A stretch of DNA of 33,338 nucleotides, taken from positions 1-33,338 of the forward strand of contig CALXFF010000021.1 in assembly GCA_944387525.1 (NCBI GenBank), in the 5' to 3' direction. This stretch comes from an uncultured Clostridia bacterium (GTDB taxonomy: Bacteria > Bacillota > Clostridia > TANB77 > CAG-508). The position numbers and the translations under genes are program-made. Within the stretch, counting starts at the first letter, position 1. Each line of letters begins with the position of its first letter. The notes beneath the pieces are model-generated. The model worked only from the letters and a program-made list of their open reading frames with translations, searched no databases and was not told the DNA's origin. This document shows, piece by piece, positions 22,330-32,787 of this stretch.

Positions 22330-24786
22330 GTGGCAGCAAAAAGAAAAAGAAGATATCAGAAAAGAAAAAAGACAACTTCTAAAATGGATATGGCAGTAGT
22401 TATACTAATAGTTGTAAGTATCCTTTTAGCAGTTTTAATATATACAAAATCAGGAATGGTAGGAACAAAATTAAATGAAATATTAGGTGGAATATTTGGA
22501 ATAGTACAATACATATTACCTATTGGTATTTTTGTGATTGCCATAAAAATAGCATCAAATGGAAATGAAGAATTTAAAATGAAATTAGTACAATATGGAG
22601 TGCTTTTAATAGCATTATCCATTGTATTAAGTGTGTTTCAAATATCTGGAGGAGAACTACAAACAAATGGAGAACTTTCAAGCATAGTTAAAGATGCATA
22701 TTATTTAGGCTCACAAAGTAAAGGTGGAGGAGCAATAGGTGCACTTGGAGCAGTTCCTTTAGTAAACCTTTTAGGAGTTATAGGAGCAATTATACTATGT
22801 TTAGGAATAGCAGTAATATTAATAGTATTTACATTTGGAATTAACTTGTCAGAAAAAATTCAAGAAATGGCTGACAAGATGGAAGAAAGACGAGAAGAAA
22901 AATTAGAATACCGTGAGCAAAGAAAAAAAGAATTAGCACAAATGGCTGAAGAAGAACAAGAAACACCAGCACAAAGAAGAAGAAGAGAAAGACAAGAAAG
23001 ATTGGCTCAAAAAGAATTAGAAAAACAGAAAAACAATCCAATGGAAAACCAAATAAAAATCAACTTTGGTGGACGAATTGTGGATAGTGGAGACGAAAAA
23101 CAAGGTTTAAAGAAATATGACCACAGTAATGATGACTTAGAACCATTAACAAAAGAAAGTAAAAAAGGATTGTTATCAAGAAAACAAGCTGAAAATAAAC
23201 AAGAAGTAATTGAACCAGATGTTTTAGAAAACAACTTATTCAAGCAAGAAGATGAACAAAAAGAAGAAAAGAAAAGAGAGGTTTTACAATTAGAACATGC
23301 AATGACAGTTGAAGATGAACATTATGAATATCCACCAGTAGAGTTACTTAGCAAAGCAGGAAAGAAAACACTAAAAGGTGGAGCAAAGCTATTGACAGAT
23401 ACAGCAACAAAACTTCAAAAAACCTTATATAGTTTTGGAGTATCTGCAAAAGTTGAAAATGTATCAGTAGGACCAGCAATAACACGTTATGAGCTTAAAC
23501 CAGCAGAAGGAGTTAGAGTTAGCAAAATAGCAAACCTAGCAGATGATATAGCATTAAACTTGGCAGCAGAAACAATACGTATAGAAGCACCAATACCAGG
23601 AAAACAAGCAGTAGGAATTGAAGTACCAAACCGTGAAAAGGAAGCAGTACATCTAAGAGAAGTATTAGATAGTGATGAATTTAGAAAAAGTGATTCGAAA
23701 CTAACAATAGCACTTGGAAAAGACGTTGCAGGAGAAATCCAGTTAGCAGATATAGCAAAAATGCCACATGTATTAATTGCAGGTTCAACAGGTTCAGGAA
23801 AAAGTGTGTGCATAAATACAATAATAACAAGTATAGTTTATCATGCAAAACCAAGTGAGGTTAAATTTGTAATGGTAGACCCAAAAGTAGTTGAATTATC
23901 AGTATATAATGGAATACCACATCTATTAATCCCAGTAGTAACAGACCCAAGAAAAGCAGCAGGAGCGCTTGCATGGGCAGTTCAAGAAATGGACAACAGA
24001 TACAATCTATTTGCTCAAAAAGGAGTAAGAGACTTAAAAGGATACAACAAAGCAATAGAAAAAGAAGAAGGAATGGGAAAACTACCACAAATAGTAATAA
24101 TTATAGATGAGTTAGCAGACTTAATGATGGTAGCAAAAAATGACGTAGAAGATGCAATATGTCGTTTAGCACAAAAAGCAAGAGCTGCAGGAATGCACCT
24201 AGTAATTGCAACACAAAGACCATCAGTAGATGTAATCACAGGACTAATCAAAGCAAATATACCATCAAGAATAGCATTTGCAGTATCATCACAAGTAGAC
24301 TCAAGAACAATATTAGATAGTGTAGGAGCAGAAAAACTACTAGGAAAAGGAGATATGCTATATTTCCCATCAGGAGCACCAAAGCCATCAAGAGTACAAG
24401 GAGCATTTGTATCTGATGACGAAGTAGAAAAAATAGTAGATTTCATAAAATCAAATGGAACAGCGACATATAGTGAAGATATATTAGAAAGCATAGAAAA
24501 TAATAATAAAACAGAAAAAGAATTAACACAAGAACAAGCAGAAGATGACGAAACAGATCCATTTCTAATGGATGCAATACAAACCGTAGTAGAAACAGGA
24601 CAAGCATCAACATCATTTATCCAAAGAAGATTTAAAGTAGGATATGCAAGAGCAGGAAGAATAATAGACCAAATGGAAGAAAGAGGAGTAATATCTGGAT
24701 ACCAAGGAAGCAAACCAAGAGAAGTACTAATGACATTAGAAAAACTTAATGAACTAAAAATGGGAAGTAGCACTACAACAGAATAG
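22330..24786 (+). CDS. ftsK: DNA translocase FtsK/SpoIIIE
   Basis: 818 residues from GTG 22330; an upstream in-frame TTG at 22270 lies within a palindrome. The hexameric ATPase pumps chromosomal DNA through the septum. Four N-terminal membrane helices (about 18-170) are followed by a charged linker (about 180-330) and the alpha/beta motor with Walker A GSTGSGKS at about residue 485. [13 protein letters not shown] (Walker B) and [19 protein letters not shown] follow. The C-terminal gamma winged-helix domain, which reads orienting DNA sequences, is intact ([19 protein letters not shown]). The SD is AAAGGATGG, with about 10 nt spacing. The stop codon is overlapped by a large REP palindrome. Confidence 0.95.
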   Translation: MAAKRKRRYQKRKKTTSKMDMAVVILIVVSILLAVLIYTKSGMVGTKLNEILGGIFGIVQYILPIGIFVIAIKIASNGNEEFKMKLVQYGVLLIALSIVLSVFQISGGELQTNGELSSIVKDAYYLGSQSKGGGAIGALGAVPLVNLLGVIGAIILCLGIAVILIVFTFGINLSEKIQEMADKMEERREEKLEYREQRKKELAQMAEEEQETPAQRRRRERQERLAQKELEKQKNNPMENQIKINFGGRIVDSGDEKQGLKKYDHSNDDLEPLTKESKKGLLSRKQAENKQEVIEPDVLENNLFKQEDEQKEEKKREVLQLEHAMTVEDEHYEYPPVELLSKAGKKTLKGGAKLLTDTATKLQKTLYSFGVSAKVENVSVGPAITRYELKPAEGVRVSKIANLADDIALNLAAETIRIEAPIPGKQAVGIEVPNREKEAVHLREVLDSDEFRKSDSKLTIALGKDVAGEIQLADIAKMPHVLIAGSTGSGKSVCINTIITSIVYHAKPSEVKFVMVDPKVVELSVYNGIPHLLIPVVTDPRKAAGALAWAVQEMDNRYNLFAQKGVRDLKGYNKAIEKEEGMGKLPQIVIIIDELADLMMVAKNDVEDAICRLAQKARAAGMHLVIATQRPSVDVITGLIKANIPSRIAFAVSSQVDSRTILDSVGAEKLLGKGDMLYFPSGAPKPSRVQGAFVSDDEVEKIVDFIKSNGTATYSEDILESIENNNKTEKELTQEQAEDDETDPFLMDAIQTVVETGQASTSFIQRRFKVGYARAGRIIDQMEERGVISGYQGSKPREVLMTLEKLNELKMGSSTTTE

Positions 24787-24920
24787 GGATTTAGGGGACG
24801 GTGTCGCATTGGGGACGTTTCTCATGCGACATTAGTTAAAAATTTAATATGCTAAGAAGCAAAAAAATAAGATGTCGCATGAGAAACGTCCCCAATGCGA
24901 CACCGTTCCCTTAGAATCCC
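24786..24920. repeat. Large REP palindrome after ftsK, perfect 34-bp arms
   Basis: Arms at 24799-24832 and 24872-24905 are exact reverse complements (34 bp). Weaker pairing extends outwards through GGGATTTAGGGGA and TCCCTTAGAATCCC. The inner 24 bp are identical to the element at 2.1 kb, while the 39-base centre differs. The first base is the last base of the ftsK stop codon. Confidence 0.92.
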
Positions 24921-24940
24921 TGAACGAAAGGAGAAGTAAA

Positions 24941-26524
24941 TTGCCAAAGAAGAATGATAAGTTATTAGATAAGTTTGTCAAAAAAAACTATAACAATGAA
25001 TTAGAAAAAGTGCTAGAAAAAAAATATTTTGCTGAAAACACCAAAAGCCTTCTTCTAAGTATCATGTATAAAATTGAAACAGCATATAAAGACTATGAAA
25101 AAGTAAAACAAACAGTTGAGCCAAAAGAAATATTTATCCAAAAAATAATAGATATAATCCAAACTCAATGTGACGATATAAAAGTTGTTAAATTAAAATC
25201 AAAAGAAGCAGAAATGCTAGGAAATCACACTTTTTTAGTTGAAAGAGATAAAAAAAGAATTATATGCTATCCAATTGAAAGAAAATTACTATACTGTATA
25301 GCAAAAATTGACAAACATGAAACAATAATAAAAGACAAATATTATCTAATAAACGAAACATTATCAGAATTAATAAATGTAGGAAACAACATAAACACAG
25401 TAGAACCAATGAGAGACTTTAATGGTTACTCTTGGACAACTATTCCAAGAGAAATTGAAAGTATACCACATAATTTAGTATATCAAAATTTACGAATGTT
25501 AGTGGGATATCAATTCCTAAATGAATGGATTGAGAACAAAGAGTTCATAATAGATTATATGGAAGAATTTGAAAATAAATTTGAAGAACTTTATGGAGTA
25601 GAAAACAAAAACAAATTCGTAAAAGAATTGATTGAATTATCAATACTATTAGCTATTAGATTCAATTCTAAAATAAAAGATAAAATAAAAAAAGAAAAAA
25701 ATGAAATAGACGAAAAATTAAAGCAGATTGAGAATAATCAAGAATTTGTACAAACACAGACAAGAGAAAAGAAAAGATTAGCAGATGAAATAAAACAAAT
25801 AGATGAAACATTAAATAACAAAGAATTGTTGCAAAAAGAATATGAAAAAAGAAATGAATTTTTACCATTGGAAAAGAAAATATTTAGTAGCAGAATATTA
25901 TCACAAATGATGACAAAAGAAAGAGAAGAAAAGATAGAAAAAATAGAAGAAATCAATAAACTTTTAAAGCCACAAGAATTTGTAAAATATAAAAAAGAAT
26001 TAGAAGATAAAGAAAAATATCTAAAATATATAGAAACAGAAAATATTGAAAAGGAAATAGAAAAATATTTGTTAAAAGTACAAAAAGAATTCATAAAATG
26101 CTATAACATAAAAGTAGAAAAAGCACAAACAAAACAAGAAATTATAACACTGTTATATGAGATTAGATATTATAACTTATTACCATATACACAAGAAAAA
26201 AATATATGCCAAATAAAAGAAATACAAAAAGAGTTAGAAGAACTAAAGAAAAAACTATTAAAAAGAGCATATGAAATGAAGGTAACAGAGCAATTTGCAA
26301 AAAAAGATGAAATACATTATGAATTAATGAAAAATATATTTGATATAAGAGTTATTAGCTTAGAAGATTTATATATAAAAGTTATAAAAGAAAAAGAAAA
26401 ATACTATATACAACTATTTGATGAAAACATCTTTGAAGAAAAGATAGAAATACAAGATAGTGAAAACTTGAGCAAAAGAGACTTAGAAATTAGACTAAAC
26501 AAAAAAGTTAAAATTTTTAGATAG
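24941..26524 (+). CDS. Coiled-coil cytoplasmic protein, unknown
   Basis: 527 residues from TTG 24941, which has AAAGGAG 8 nt upstream; the earlier ATG at 24872 is inside the REP palindrome and has no SD. The N-terminal half looks globular (GNHTFLVERDKKRIICYPIERK, DFNGYSWTTIPREI) and contains no motif I can name. Residues about 245-340 and 360-450 are strongly helical and Lys/Glu-rich, typical of coiled coil. No signal peptide or membrane segment is seen. Its place between ftsK and a beta-CASP nuclease gives no firm clue to function. Confidence 0.68.
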   Translation: MPKKNDKLLDKFVKKNYNNELEKVLEKKYFAENTKSLLLSIMYKIETAYKDYEKVKQTVEPKEIFIQKIIDIIQTQCDDIKVVKLKSKEAEMLGNHTFLVERDKKRIICYPIERKLLYCIAKIDKHETIIKDKYYLINETLSELINVGNNINTVEPMRDFNGYSWTTIPREIESIPHNLVYQNLRMLVGYQFLNEWIENKEFIIDYMEEFENKFEELYGVENKNKFVKELIELSILLAIRFNSKIKDKIKKEKNEIDEKLKQIENNQEFVQTQTREKKRLADEIKQIDETLNNKELLQKEYEKRNEFLPLEKKIFSSRILSQMMTKEREEKIEKIEEINKLLKPQEFVKYKKELEDKEKYLKYIETENIEKEIEKYLLKVQKEFIKCYNIKVEKAQTKQEIITLLYEIRYYNLLPYTQEKNICQIKEIQKELEELKKKLLKRAYEMKVTEQFAKKDEIHYELMKNIFDIRVISLEDLYIKVIKEKEKYYIQLFDENIFEEKIEIQDSENLSKRDLEIRLNKKVKIFR

Positions 26525-26532
26525 GTGCAATA

Positions 26533-26591
26533 GTGCAATGTGGATGTCCTGTTTTGTATAAAAGCGTCCAAAGTAACACATCCCATTGCAC
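26533..26591. repeat. Palindromic element before the beta-CASP nuclease gene
   Basis: Arms GTGCAATGTGGATGT (26533-26547) and ACACATCCCATTGCAC (26576-26591) are nearly complementary. The centre holds TCCTGTTTTGTATAAAAGC. It begins 9 nt after a stop codon and is unlike the GGGGAC elements. Confidence 0.6.
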
Positions 26592-26613
26592 TCTAAGAGA
26601 AAGGATGAAGTTA

Positions 26614-28257
26614 ATGAAAATTACTTTTTTAGGAGCAACAAGAACAGTTACAGGTTCAAACTTTTTAGTTGAAGCTTGTGGAAAGAAATTTTTAGTTGAC
26701 TGTGGAATGTGGCAAGGAAAAGCAGAAATAGAGGAAGAAAATGCCGAAGAATTTGCATTTAATCCACAAGAAATTGATTTTATGCTATTAACACATGCAC
26801 ACATTGACCACTCAGGAAGAATTCCAAAATTATATAACGAAGGATTTAGAAATAAAATATATGCACATAAAGCAACATGCGACCTATGTGCTTTAATGTT
26901 ACCAGACAGTGGGCATATACAAGAAATGGAAAGCCAATGGAAAAATAAGAAAAGACTAAGAAAAGGTGAAAAAGAAATACCACCAATATATACAGCAGAA
27001 GATGCAGCAAAATCGCTAGAAATTTTTGAACCAGTACAATATGATCAAATAATAGAAATAACGCCAGATATTCATGTTAGATTTAATGATGCCGGACACA
27101 TGTTAGGTTCAAGCATTATTGAATTGTGGACAAATGAAGATGGAAAAGAAACAAAAACAGTATTTACAGGTGACTTAGGAAATAATGATATTCCATTATT
27201 ATCTGAACCAACTATGATTGATAGCACAGATTATCTAGTTATGGAGTCAACATATGGAAGTAGATTGCATATGAGAAATGATGAAAAAGCTCAAATGTTT
27301 TTGGACATAGTATCAGAAACGTTAGATAATGGCGGAACAGTAGTAATACCATCATTTGCTGTTGGAAGAACTCAAGAAATATTATATGAAATAAATAAAT
27401 TAAAAGATGAACATAAGGATGAAGAATTTAGGAGAAAATATAAAACATTAATGAAAGCAAATGTATTTGTGGATAGTCCTCTTGCAATTTCAGCAACAGA
27501 AGTATTTAGAGAAAATATGAATCTATTCGATGAAGAAACACAAAAGGAAATAGAAAAAGGAGATAATCCACTTGAATTTCCAGGATTAAAATTTACACAA
27601 ACAGCAGATGAATCAAAAGCATTAAATGAAGACACAAGACCAAGTATAATAATATCTGCAAGTGGAATGTGTGAAGTTGGAAGAATAAAACACCACTTAA
27701 AACACAATTTGTGGAATCCAAAATCAACGATATTATTTGTTGGATACCAAGCACCAGGAACATTAGGATATAACATAGTAAATGGAGCAAAAACAGTAAA
27801 AATTTTTGGAGAAGAAATAGCAGTAAATGCAAGAATAGAATATATTGAAGGATATTCTGGACATGCTGACCAAGAAGGATTAATGAATTTTATATATTCA
27901 TTTTTAAAGAAACCAAAACACATCTTTTTAGTACATGGAGAACCTGAATCACAAGATATATTAAAAGAAAAAATCGAAACAGAAACTGGTTTAGGTGTTA
28001 CAGTACCAGAATTTGGAGAGACTTATGATTTAAAAGATACAATTACAATGGAACACAAGATAGAAAGAAAACTTGCAACAAGTATGAGAGGAGAAATAAT
28101 CCAAAGACTAGAGAAGTTAAAAGAAGAAATAAAAGATATGGATACTTATGTAAGACAAGATATTGACAACAAGAATTTGAGAGATGAGGATATATTTAGA
28201 ATTAATGAAAAGATTAAGGATTTAGAGAAACAAATTTTAAATGTTGTTGAAGGATAG
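26614..28257 (+). CDS. Metallo-beta-lactamase/beta-CASP nuclease
   Basis: 547 residues from ATG 26614 (AAAGG 9 nt upstream; in-frame starts further up fall in a palindrome). A cytoplasmic zinc nuclease of the RNA-processing beta-CASP group. The zinc motif HAHIDH is at residues 61-66 after FLVDCGMWQG. NDAGHMLGSSIIEL and FTGDLGN supply further ligands. The beta-CASP part contains PSFAVGRTQEILYE, SGMCEVGRIKHHL and YSGHADQEGLM, ending in IFLVHGEPES. A C-terminal helical tail (about 480-547) is extra. Relatives include the Ysh1/CPSF73-like bacterial group; it is not canonical RNase J. The actual RNA target is unknown. Confidence 0.88.
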   Translation: MKITFLGATRTVTGSNFLVEACGKKFLVDCGMWQGKAEIEEENAEEFAFNPQEIDFMLLTHAHIDHSGRIPKLYNEGFRNKIYAHKATCDLCALMLPDSGHIQEMESQWKNKKRLRKGEKEIPPIYTAEDAAKSLEIFEPVQYDQIIEITPDIHVRFNDAGHMLGSSIIELWTNEDGKETKTVFTGDLGNNDIPLLSEPTMIDSTDYLVMESTYGSRLHMRNDEKAQMFLDIVSETLDNGGTVVIPSFAVGRTQEILYEINKLKDEHKDEEFRRKYKTLMKANVFVDSPLAISATEVFRENMNLFDEETQKEIEKGDNPLEFPGLKFTQTADESKALNEDTRPSIIISASGMCEVGRIKHHLKHNLWNPKSTILFVGYQAPGTLGYNIVNGAKTVKIFGEEIAVNARIEYIEGYSGHADQEGLMNFIYSFLKKPKHIFLVHGEPESQDILKEKIETETGLGVTVPEFGETYDLKDTITMEHKIERKLATSMRGEIIQRLEKLKEEIKDMDTYVRQDIDNKNLRDEDIFRINEKIKDLEKQILNVVEG

Positions 28258-28258
28258 G

Positions 28259-28388
28259 CTTGGTTGAAGAATAATTACAATTTTGGCTGCGTCAAACTTC
28301 ATTTGAAATTTAATCAACGTACAACAAGTACGCCTCATAAATTTCAAACTTGTTTTCCTTGCCAAAATTTAATTCTTCTCCAACCAAG
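28259..28388. repeat. 130-bp cruciform-forming palindrome
   Basis: Outer arms (28259-28287 and 28361-28388) differ by only a few positions. Nested inner repeats ATTTGAAATTTA / TAAATTTCAAA and a central CGTAC-AACAA-GTACG make three pairing levels. It starts 1 nt after the nuclease stop codon and fills most of the gap to the next gene. Confidence 0.8.
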
Positions 28389-28420
28389 ATTGGTATTTTT
28401 AGAAAGGAATATGATTAAAA

Positions 28421-30391
28421 ATGGAAGAAAAATATTTAAATGAAGCAATAATAGGAAACAAAAATATGATAGCAACACTAACATCAAAAGGAGAATTACA
28501 AAGGTTATACTTTCCAAACAAAGACAATAGGCAATATATCAACTTTTTTCATATAGGTGTAAAAATCAATGAATCAGATTTAATATATTTACATGATGAT
28601 ATCAATAACGTATACAAACAATATTATGAAGCAGATACAAACATCATAAATACTGAAATCACTAACACATATTTTAACCTAACAACAGTCCAAACAGACT
28701 ATGTTTTATTAAAAGAAAATGTGCTAGTTAAAAGATATGTTTTCCTAAATGAAAGTAAAATTGACTTGAATGTAAGTTTTTATATCCATTCAGAATTATT
28801 ATCAGATCAAAACAATTTAGTTGGTTGCAAAATAATTGATGGTGGAATGATGCAATATGCACACGATTTCACAGTTTCAACATTTGCAAAAGGACATGAA
28901 ATAAGTAGACACCAAATAAATGGAAGCTACAACACAATCAAAAGAGGAGAAATAAATGACAAAGACTATATAGGAATGTCAAAAGATAGTAGTATTTGCT
29001 ATGATATAGGAACTATCAAACCACAAGAAAAGAAAGTATTAGAAATCTGCATTACAATTGGAGAAAACAAAAACATCTCAGAAATAGAAGATGAGATAGA
29101 CAGAATAAAAAGAATAGACTTAAATAAAGAATATACAAATACAAAATCATATTGGAGAAAGTATGTAAAAGCCCATAACGGATTAGATTTAAAAGAACCA
29201 AAAAATAGCTATGATGAAAAAATATATGAAATATATAAAAGAAGCATATTACTATTTCCGCTATTAACAAACCAAGAAACAGGTGGGATAATTGCTTCAC
29301 CAGAAATAGATGAAAACTTCACAAAATGTGGAAGATATGCATATTGTTGGCCAAGAGATGCGGTATTTATAACAAGAGCATTAGATATATTAAAAATGGA
29401 AAAAGAGTCCGATAAATTTTATAGGAATTTTTGTAAGAAAACACAAAGCAAAAATGGAATGTGGGAGCAAAGATTCTTCACAGATGGAAAATTAGCACCA
29501 TGCTGGGGATATCAAGTAGATGAAACAGCAAGTGTAATATATGGAGTATATGAACATTATAAATACACAAAATCAGAAAAATTCCTAAAAGATTGCCTTC
29601 ATATGTGTGAAAAAGCAACAGACTTTCTAGAAAAATATGTTAAAGATTGGTTGGGATTAGAAGGAATTGAAGAAAGAGACAAAGACGTTGTAAAAGAAGA
29701 AATAGAAGAAGAAACAAGAGAAAGACTAGGAATGAAGCATAAATACCATGTAAGTTATGATTTATGGGAAATGCATGAAGGAATCCATTTATATTCATTA
29801 GCAAGTATTTATGCAGCATTTGAAAATATGATAAACATATATAATGCATTAGGTAAAAACGTATCAGAATTTGAAAATAATAGATTAAAAGAAGAAAAAA
29901 TAAACAAAACAAAGAAAAGATTAGAAAAACTACAATTAGGAATAAAAGAATATATAAACAACAATTTATATGACAAAGATAGCAACTCTTATTTAAGAAA
30001 CACAGAAGACAAAAAAATGGATATCAGTATGATAGGAGCAGTTACACCATTTAATGTATTCAAACCAAAAGAAAAGAAAATAGTAAATACCGTAGAAAAA
30101 ATCAATTTAACACTAAGGACATACACAGGAGGATATCAAAGATTTGAACAAGATCACTACATGAACGGAAACCCATGGCCAATAGCAAATCTTTGGATGA
30201 CACTATATTACTTAGAAACAGGAGAAAAGAGAAAAGCAAAAGAAACATTTGACTTTGTAGTAAAAACAGCAGGAAAGCACAGTTTATTGGGAGAACAAAT
30301 AGACAACAATACACTAAAACCATGTTGGGTACTAGGACTTGGCTGGTCACATGCGATGTTCATAATAGTATTAGAAAAACTGTACGGATAA
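28421..30391 (+). CDS. Glycoside hydrolase family 15 (glucoamylase-like)
   Basis: 656 residues, cytoplasmic (no signal peptide). The N-terminal beta-sandwich (about 1-260) is followed by the (alpha/alpha)6 barrel of GH15. GRYAYCWPRDAVFITRALD has its Trp at residue 310. SYDLWEMHEG includes Glu450, the likely general acid. GNPWPIANLWMTLYYL and LGLGWSHAMFI are at the end, with GEQIDN supplying the probable second Glu. GH15 enzymes release glucose from starch, glycogen or maltodextrins, or split trehalose; the exact substrate is not clear. Lack of export suggests turnover of stored glycogen or imported dextrins. SD AAAGGA is upstream. A REP copy starts 3 nt after its stop. Confidence 0.9.
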   Translation: MEEKYLNEAIIGNKNMIATLTSKGELQRLYFPNKDNRQYINFFHIGVKINESDLIYLHDDINNVYKQYYEADTNIINTEITNTYFNLTTVQTDYVLLKENVLVKRYVFLNESKIDLNVSFYIHSELLSDQNNLVGCKIIDGGMMQYAHDFTVSTFAKGHEISRHQINGSYNTIKRGEINDKDYIGMSKDSSICYDIGTIKPQEKKVLEICITIGENKNISEIEDEIDRIKRIDLNKEYTNTKSYWRKYVKAHNGLDLKEPKNSYDEKIYEIYKRSILLFPLLTNQETGGIIASPEIDENFTKCGRYAYCWPRDAVFITRALDILKMEKESDKFYRNFCKKTQSKNGMWEQRFFTDGKLAPCWGYQVDETASVIYGVYEHYKYTKSEKFLKDCLHMCEKATDFLEKYVKDWLGLEGIEERDKDVVKEEIEEETRERLGMKHKYHVSYDLWEMHEGIHLYSLASIYAAFENMINIYNALGKNVSEFENNRLKEEKINKTKKRLEKLQLGIKEYINNNLYDKDSNSYLRNTEDKKMDISMIGAVTPFNVFKPKEKKIVNTVEKINLTLRTYTGGYQRFEQDHYMNGNPWPIANLWMTLYYLETGEKRKAKETFDFVVKTAGKHSLLGEQIDNNTLKPCWVLGLGWSHAMFIIVLEKLYG

Positions 30392-30394
30392 GTT

Positions 30395-30456
30395 ATGGTC
30401 AGTTTGGGGACAGGTTCGGAGTGACCATTTTTGGTCAGTTTAGGGACGCCACTTTT
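30395..30456. repeat. RAYT-family REP element, copy 2 (left of the RAYT gene)
   Basis: Contains TGGTCAGTTTGGGGACAGG and, 36 bp later, TGGTCAGTTTAGGGACGCC as tandem half-units, with the hairpin TGACCA-TTTT-TGGTCA between them. It is the inverted counterpart of the copies at 18.4 and 31.5 kb. Confidence 0.9.
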
Positions 30457-30476
30457 AAATAAATGTAAAAATATGT

Positions 30477-30519
30477 AAATAAGTATAGCCAAATTACTGA
30501 ATTTATGCTATACTTATTT
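30477..30519. terminator. Hairpin, probable terminator between the GH15 and RAYT genes
   Basis: Thirteen-bp stem AAATAAGTATAGC / GCTATACTTATTT around a 17-nt loop. The tail (ATATTATATCT) is T-rich but not a pure T-run. Confidence 0.55.
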
Positions 30520-30626
30520 ATATTATATCTATTATATTGTTTCAATTAAAATTATAATTCTATAATTTAATTAAATTCAATAATGAATATCCATAATAAA
30601 TAATAAAAATACAAGGAGGAATGTGA

Positions 30627-31433
30627 TTGCCTAGAAAATCAAGAAAAATAAGTAAAAATAAAGTATATCATTGCATGTTACGAGGAATAAACAAGCAAGA
30701 AATATTTTTTGATTCACAAGACTATTTAAAATTCAAGAAAGAACTAAATGAAACAAAGGATTTTTTTTCATATAAATTATATTCGTATGTTTTAATGCCA
30801 AACCATATTCATTTAGAGATTAAAGATGAGAATGATAAATTAGCAAAAATAATGCAAAGCTTGCAACTAAGATATTCTAGTTATTTTAATAAAAAATATG
30901 AAAGAACAGGCCATTTGTTTGAAAATAGATTCAAAAGTAAAACTGTAGAAGGAGAAATATATAAATTAAATTTAGTAAGATATATTCACCAAAATCCTGT
31001 AAAAGCAGGGATTAGTAAGATTGATACATATAATTGGAGTAGTTATAATGAATATTTAGAAGAAAATGAAGAAAAAAATAAACTGACAGACACAAAAGAA
31101 ATATTGGAAATGTTTTCTTTAGATAATAAAGATGCAAAAGCACAATTTATTTTGTTTAATCAAGAAAGTTATAAATTTAAAAATAGCGAAGAATTACTAG
31201 AATATGAAATGAAAAATAATTTAACAGATGATGAGATTATCTATTTTATAAAAGAATATTTAAAAATAGAAAATATTCAAGAAATACAACATTATTCTCC
31301 TAATTTTAGAGATGAAATTATATGTAAAATAAGCAAAATTAAGGGGGCGACTCAAAATCAAATATCAAGAATTTTAGGATTAAATATTAGAATCATACAA
31401 AGAGCAATGCAAAAGAAAAATAAAGATATATAA
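30627..31433 (+). CDS. REP-associated tyrosine transposase (RAYT, Y1/HUH family)
   Basis: 268 residues from TTG 30627 with AAGGAGG 7 nt upstream. The HUH motif is in MPNHIHLEIK (His60, His62). The Tyr-bearing block RYSSYFNKKYERTGHLFENR and LVRYIHQNPVKAG are typical of the Y1_Tnp/RAYT group (PF01797). RAYTs nick and join single-stranded REP DNA. A C-terminal extension of about 100 residues ends in a helix-turn-helix-like segment (GATQNQISRILGLN). Both flanks carry REP copies in inverted orientation, the expected substrate. The gene stands alone and its codon use is like the host's, suggesting long residence. Confidence 0.92.
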   Translation: MPRKSRKISKNKVYHCMLRGINKQEIFFDSQDYLKFKKELNETKDFFSYKLYSYVLMPNHIHLEIKDENDKLAKIMQSLQLRYSSYFNKKYERTGHLFENRFKSKTVEGEIYKLNLVRYIHQNPVKAGISKIDTYNWSSYNEYLEENEEKNKLTDTKEILEMFSLDNKDAKAQFILFNQESYKFKNSEELLEYEMKNNLTDDEIIYFIKEYLKIENIQEIQHYSPNFRDEIICKISKIKGATQNQISRILGLNIRIIQRAMQKKNKDI

Positions 31434-31490
31434 ATACAAGAAAAAAATAAAAACACTAATAATATAATGCATAAAAACATTTTGAATATA

Positions 31491-31551
31491 AAAAGTGGCG
31501 TCCCCAAACTATCCAAAAATGGTCAGTCCGAACCTGTCCCCAAAATGACCA
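31491..31551. repeat. RAYT-family REP element, copy 3 (right of the RAYT gene)
   Basis: Reads AAAAGTGGCGTCCCCAAAC, then ATGGTCAGTCCGAACC and TGTCCCCAAAATGACC. It has the same orientation as the copy after miaA and is inverted relative to the copy at 30395. Confidence 0.9.
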
Positions 31552-31561
31552 AAAAAAACAC

Positions 31562-31590
31562 TTGAAAAAAATTCTTTTTTGGTATAGAAT
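31562..31590 (+). promoter_or_regulatory. SigA-type promoter for gap
   Basis: TTGAAA (31562-31567), 17-bp spacer, TAGAAT (31585-31590), about 75 bp before the start codon. A small stem-loop (TTGCCCA ... TGGGTAA) follows in the leader. Confidence 0.72.
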
Positions 31591-31633
31591 GGAATTGCCC
31601 AAGAAAAAATGGGTAATAATAAATAAAAGATGA

Positions 31634-32678
<1,045 letters not shown>

Positions 32679-32721
32679 TTGATATAAACAGAATGTATGA
32701 AATAAAAAATTGAAAATCTTT

Positions 32722-32752
32722 AAAAAGAATACTTGAAAAAGTATTCTTTTTT
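32722..32752 (+). terminator. Intrinsic terminator after gap
   Basis: Stem AAAAAGAATACTT / AAGTATTCTTTTT with a short GAAA loop and T-run. Confidence 0.85.
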
Positions 32753-32761
32753 GTATACAAT
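32733..32761 (+). promoter_or_regulatory. Promoter overlapping the gap terminator
   Basis: TTGAAA (32733-32738) in the hairpin loop, 17-bp spacer covering the right arm, TACAAT (32756-32761) just after the T-run. It would drive the prepilin-like gene. Confidence 0.6.
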
Positions 32762-32787
32762 ATATTTAGCACAAAGGAGGAACGGAA

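Larger units (their letters stand above)
30395..31551 (+). mobile_element. RAYT transposase gene bracketed by inverted REP copies
   Basis: A single REP-associated tyrosine transposase gene lies between REP copies in opposite orientation (30395-30456 and 31491-31551). A third copy lies 12 kb away after miaA. This is the arrangement known for RAYT/REP systems, where a single domesticated transposase is linked with short non-autonomous repeats. Whether the whole segment moves is not shown. Confidence 0.75.

Noticed and set aside
24015..24809. A 264-codon open frame antisense to ftsK
   Set aside because: Shadow of the conserved ftsK motor and gamma domain; no SD and a Ser/Leu-rich product typical of antisense frames.
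24872..24940. Start of the coiled-coil gene at ATG 24872
   Set aside because: This ATG lies in the arm of the REP palindrome without SD; TTG 24941 has an ideal SD.
26533..26613. N-terminal extension of the beta-CASP nuclease
   Set aside because: It is encoded by a palindrome with no SD; the conserved protein begins MKITFLGATRTVTGS at 26614.
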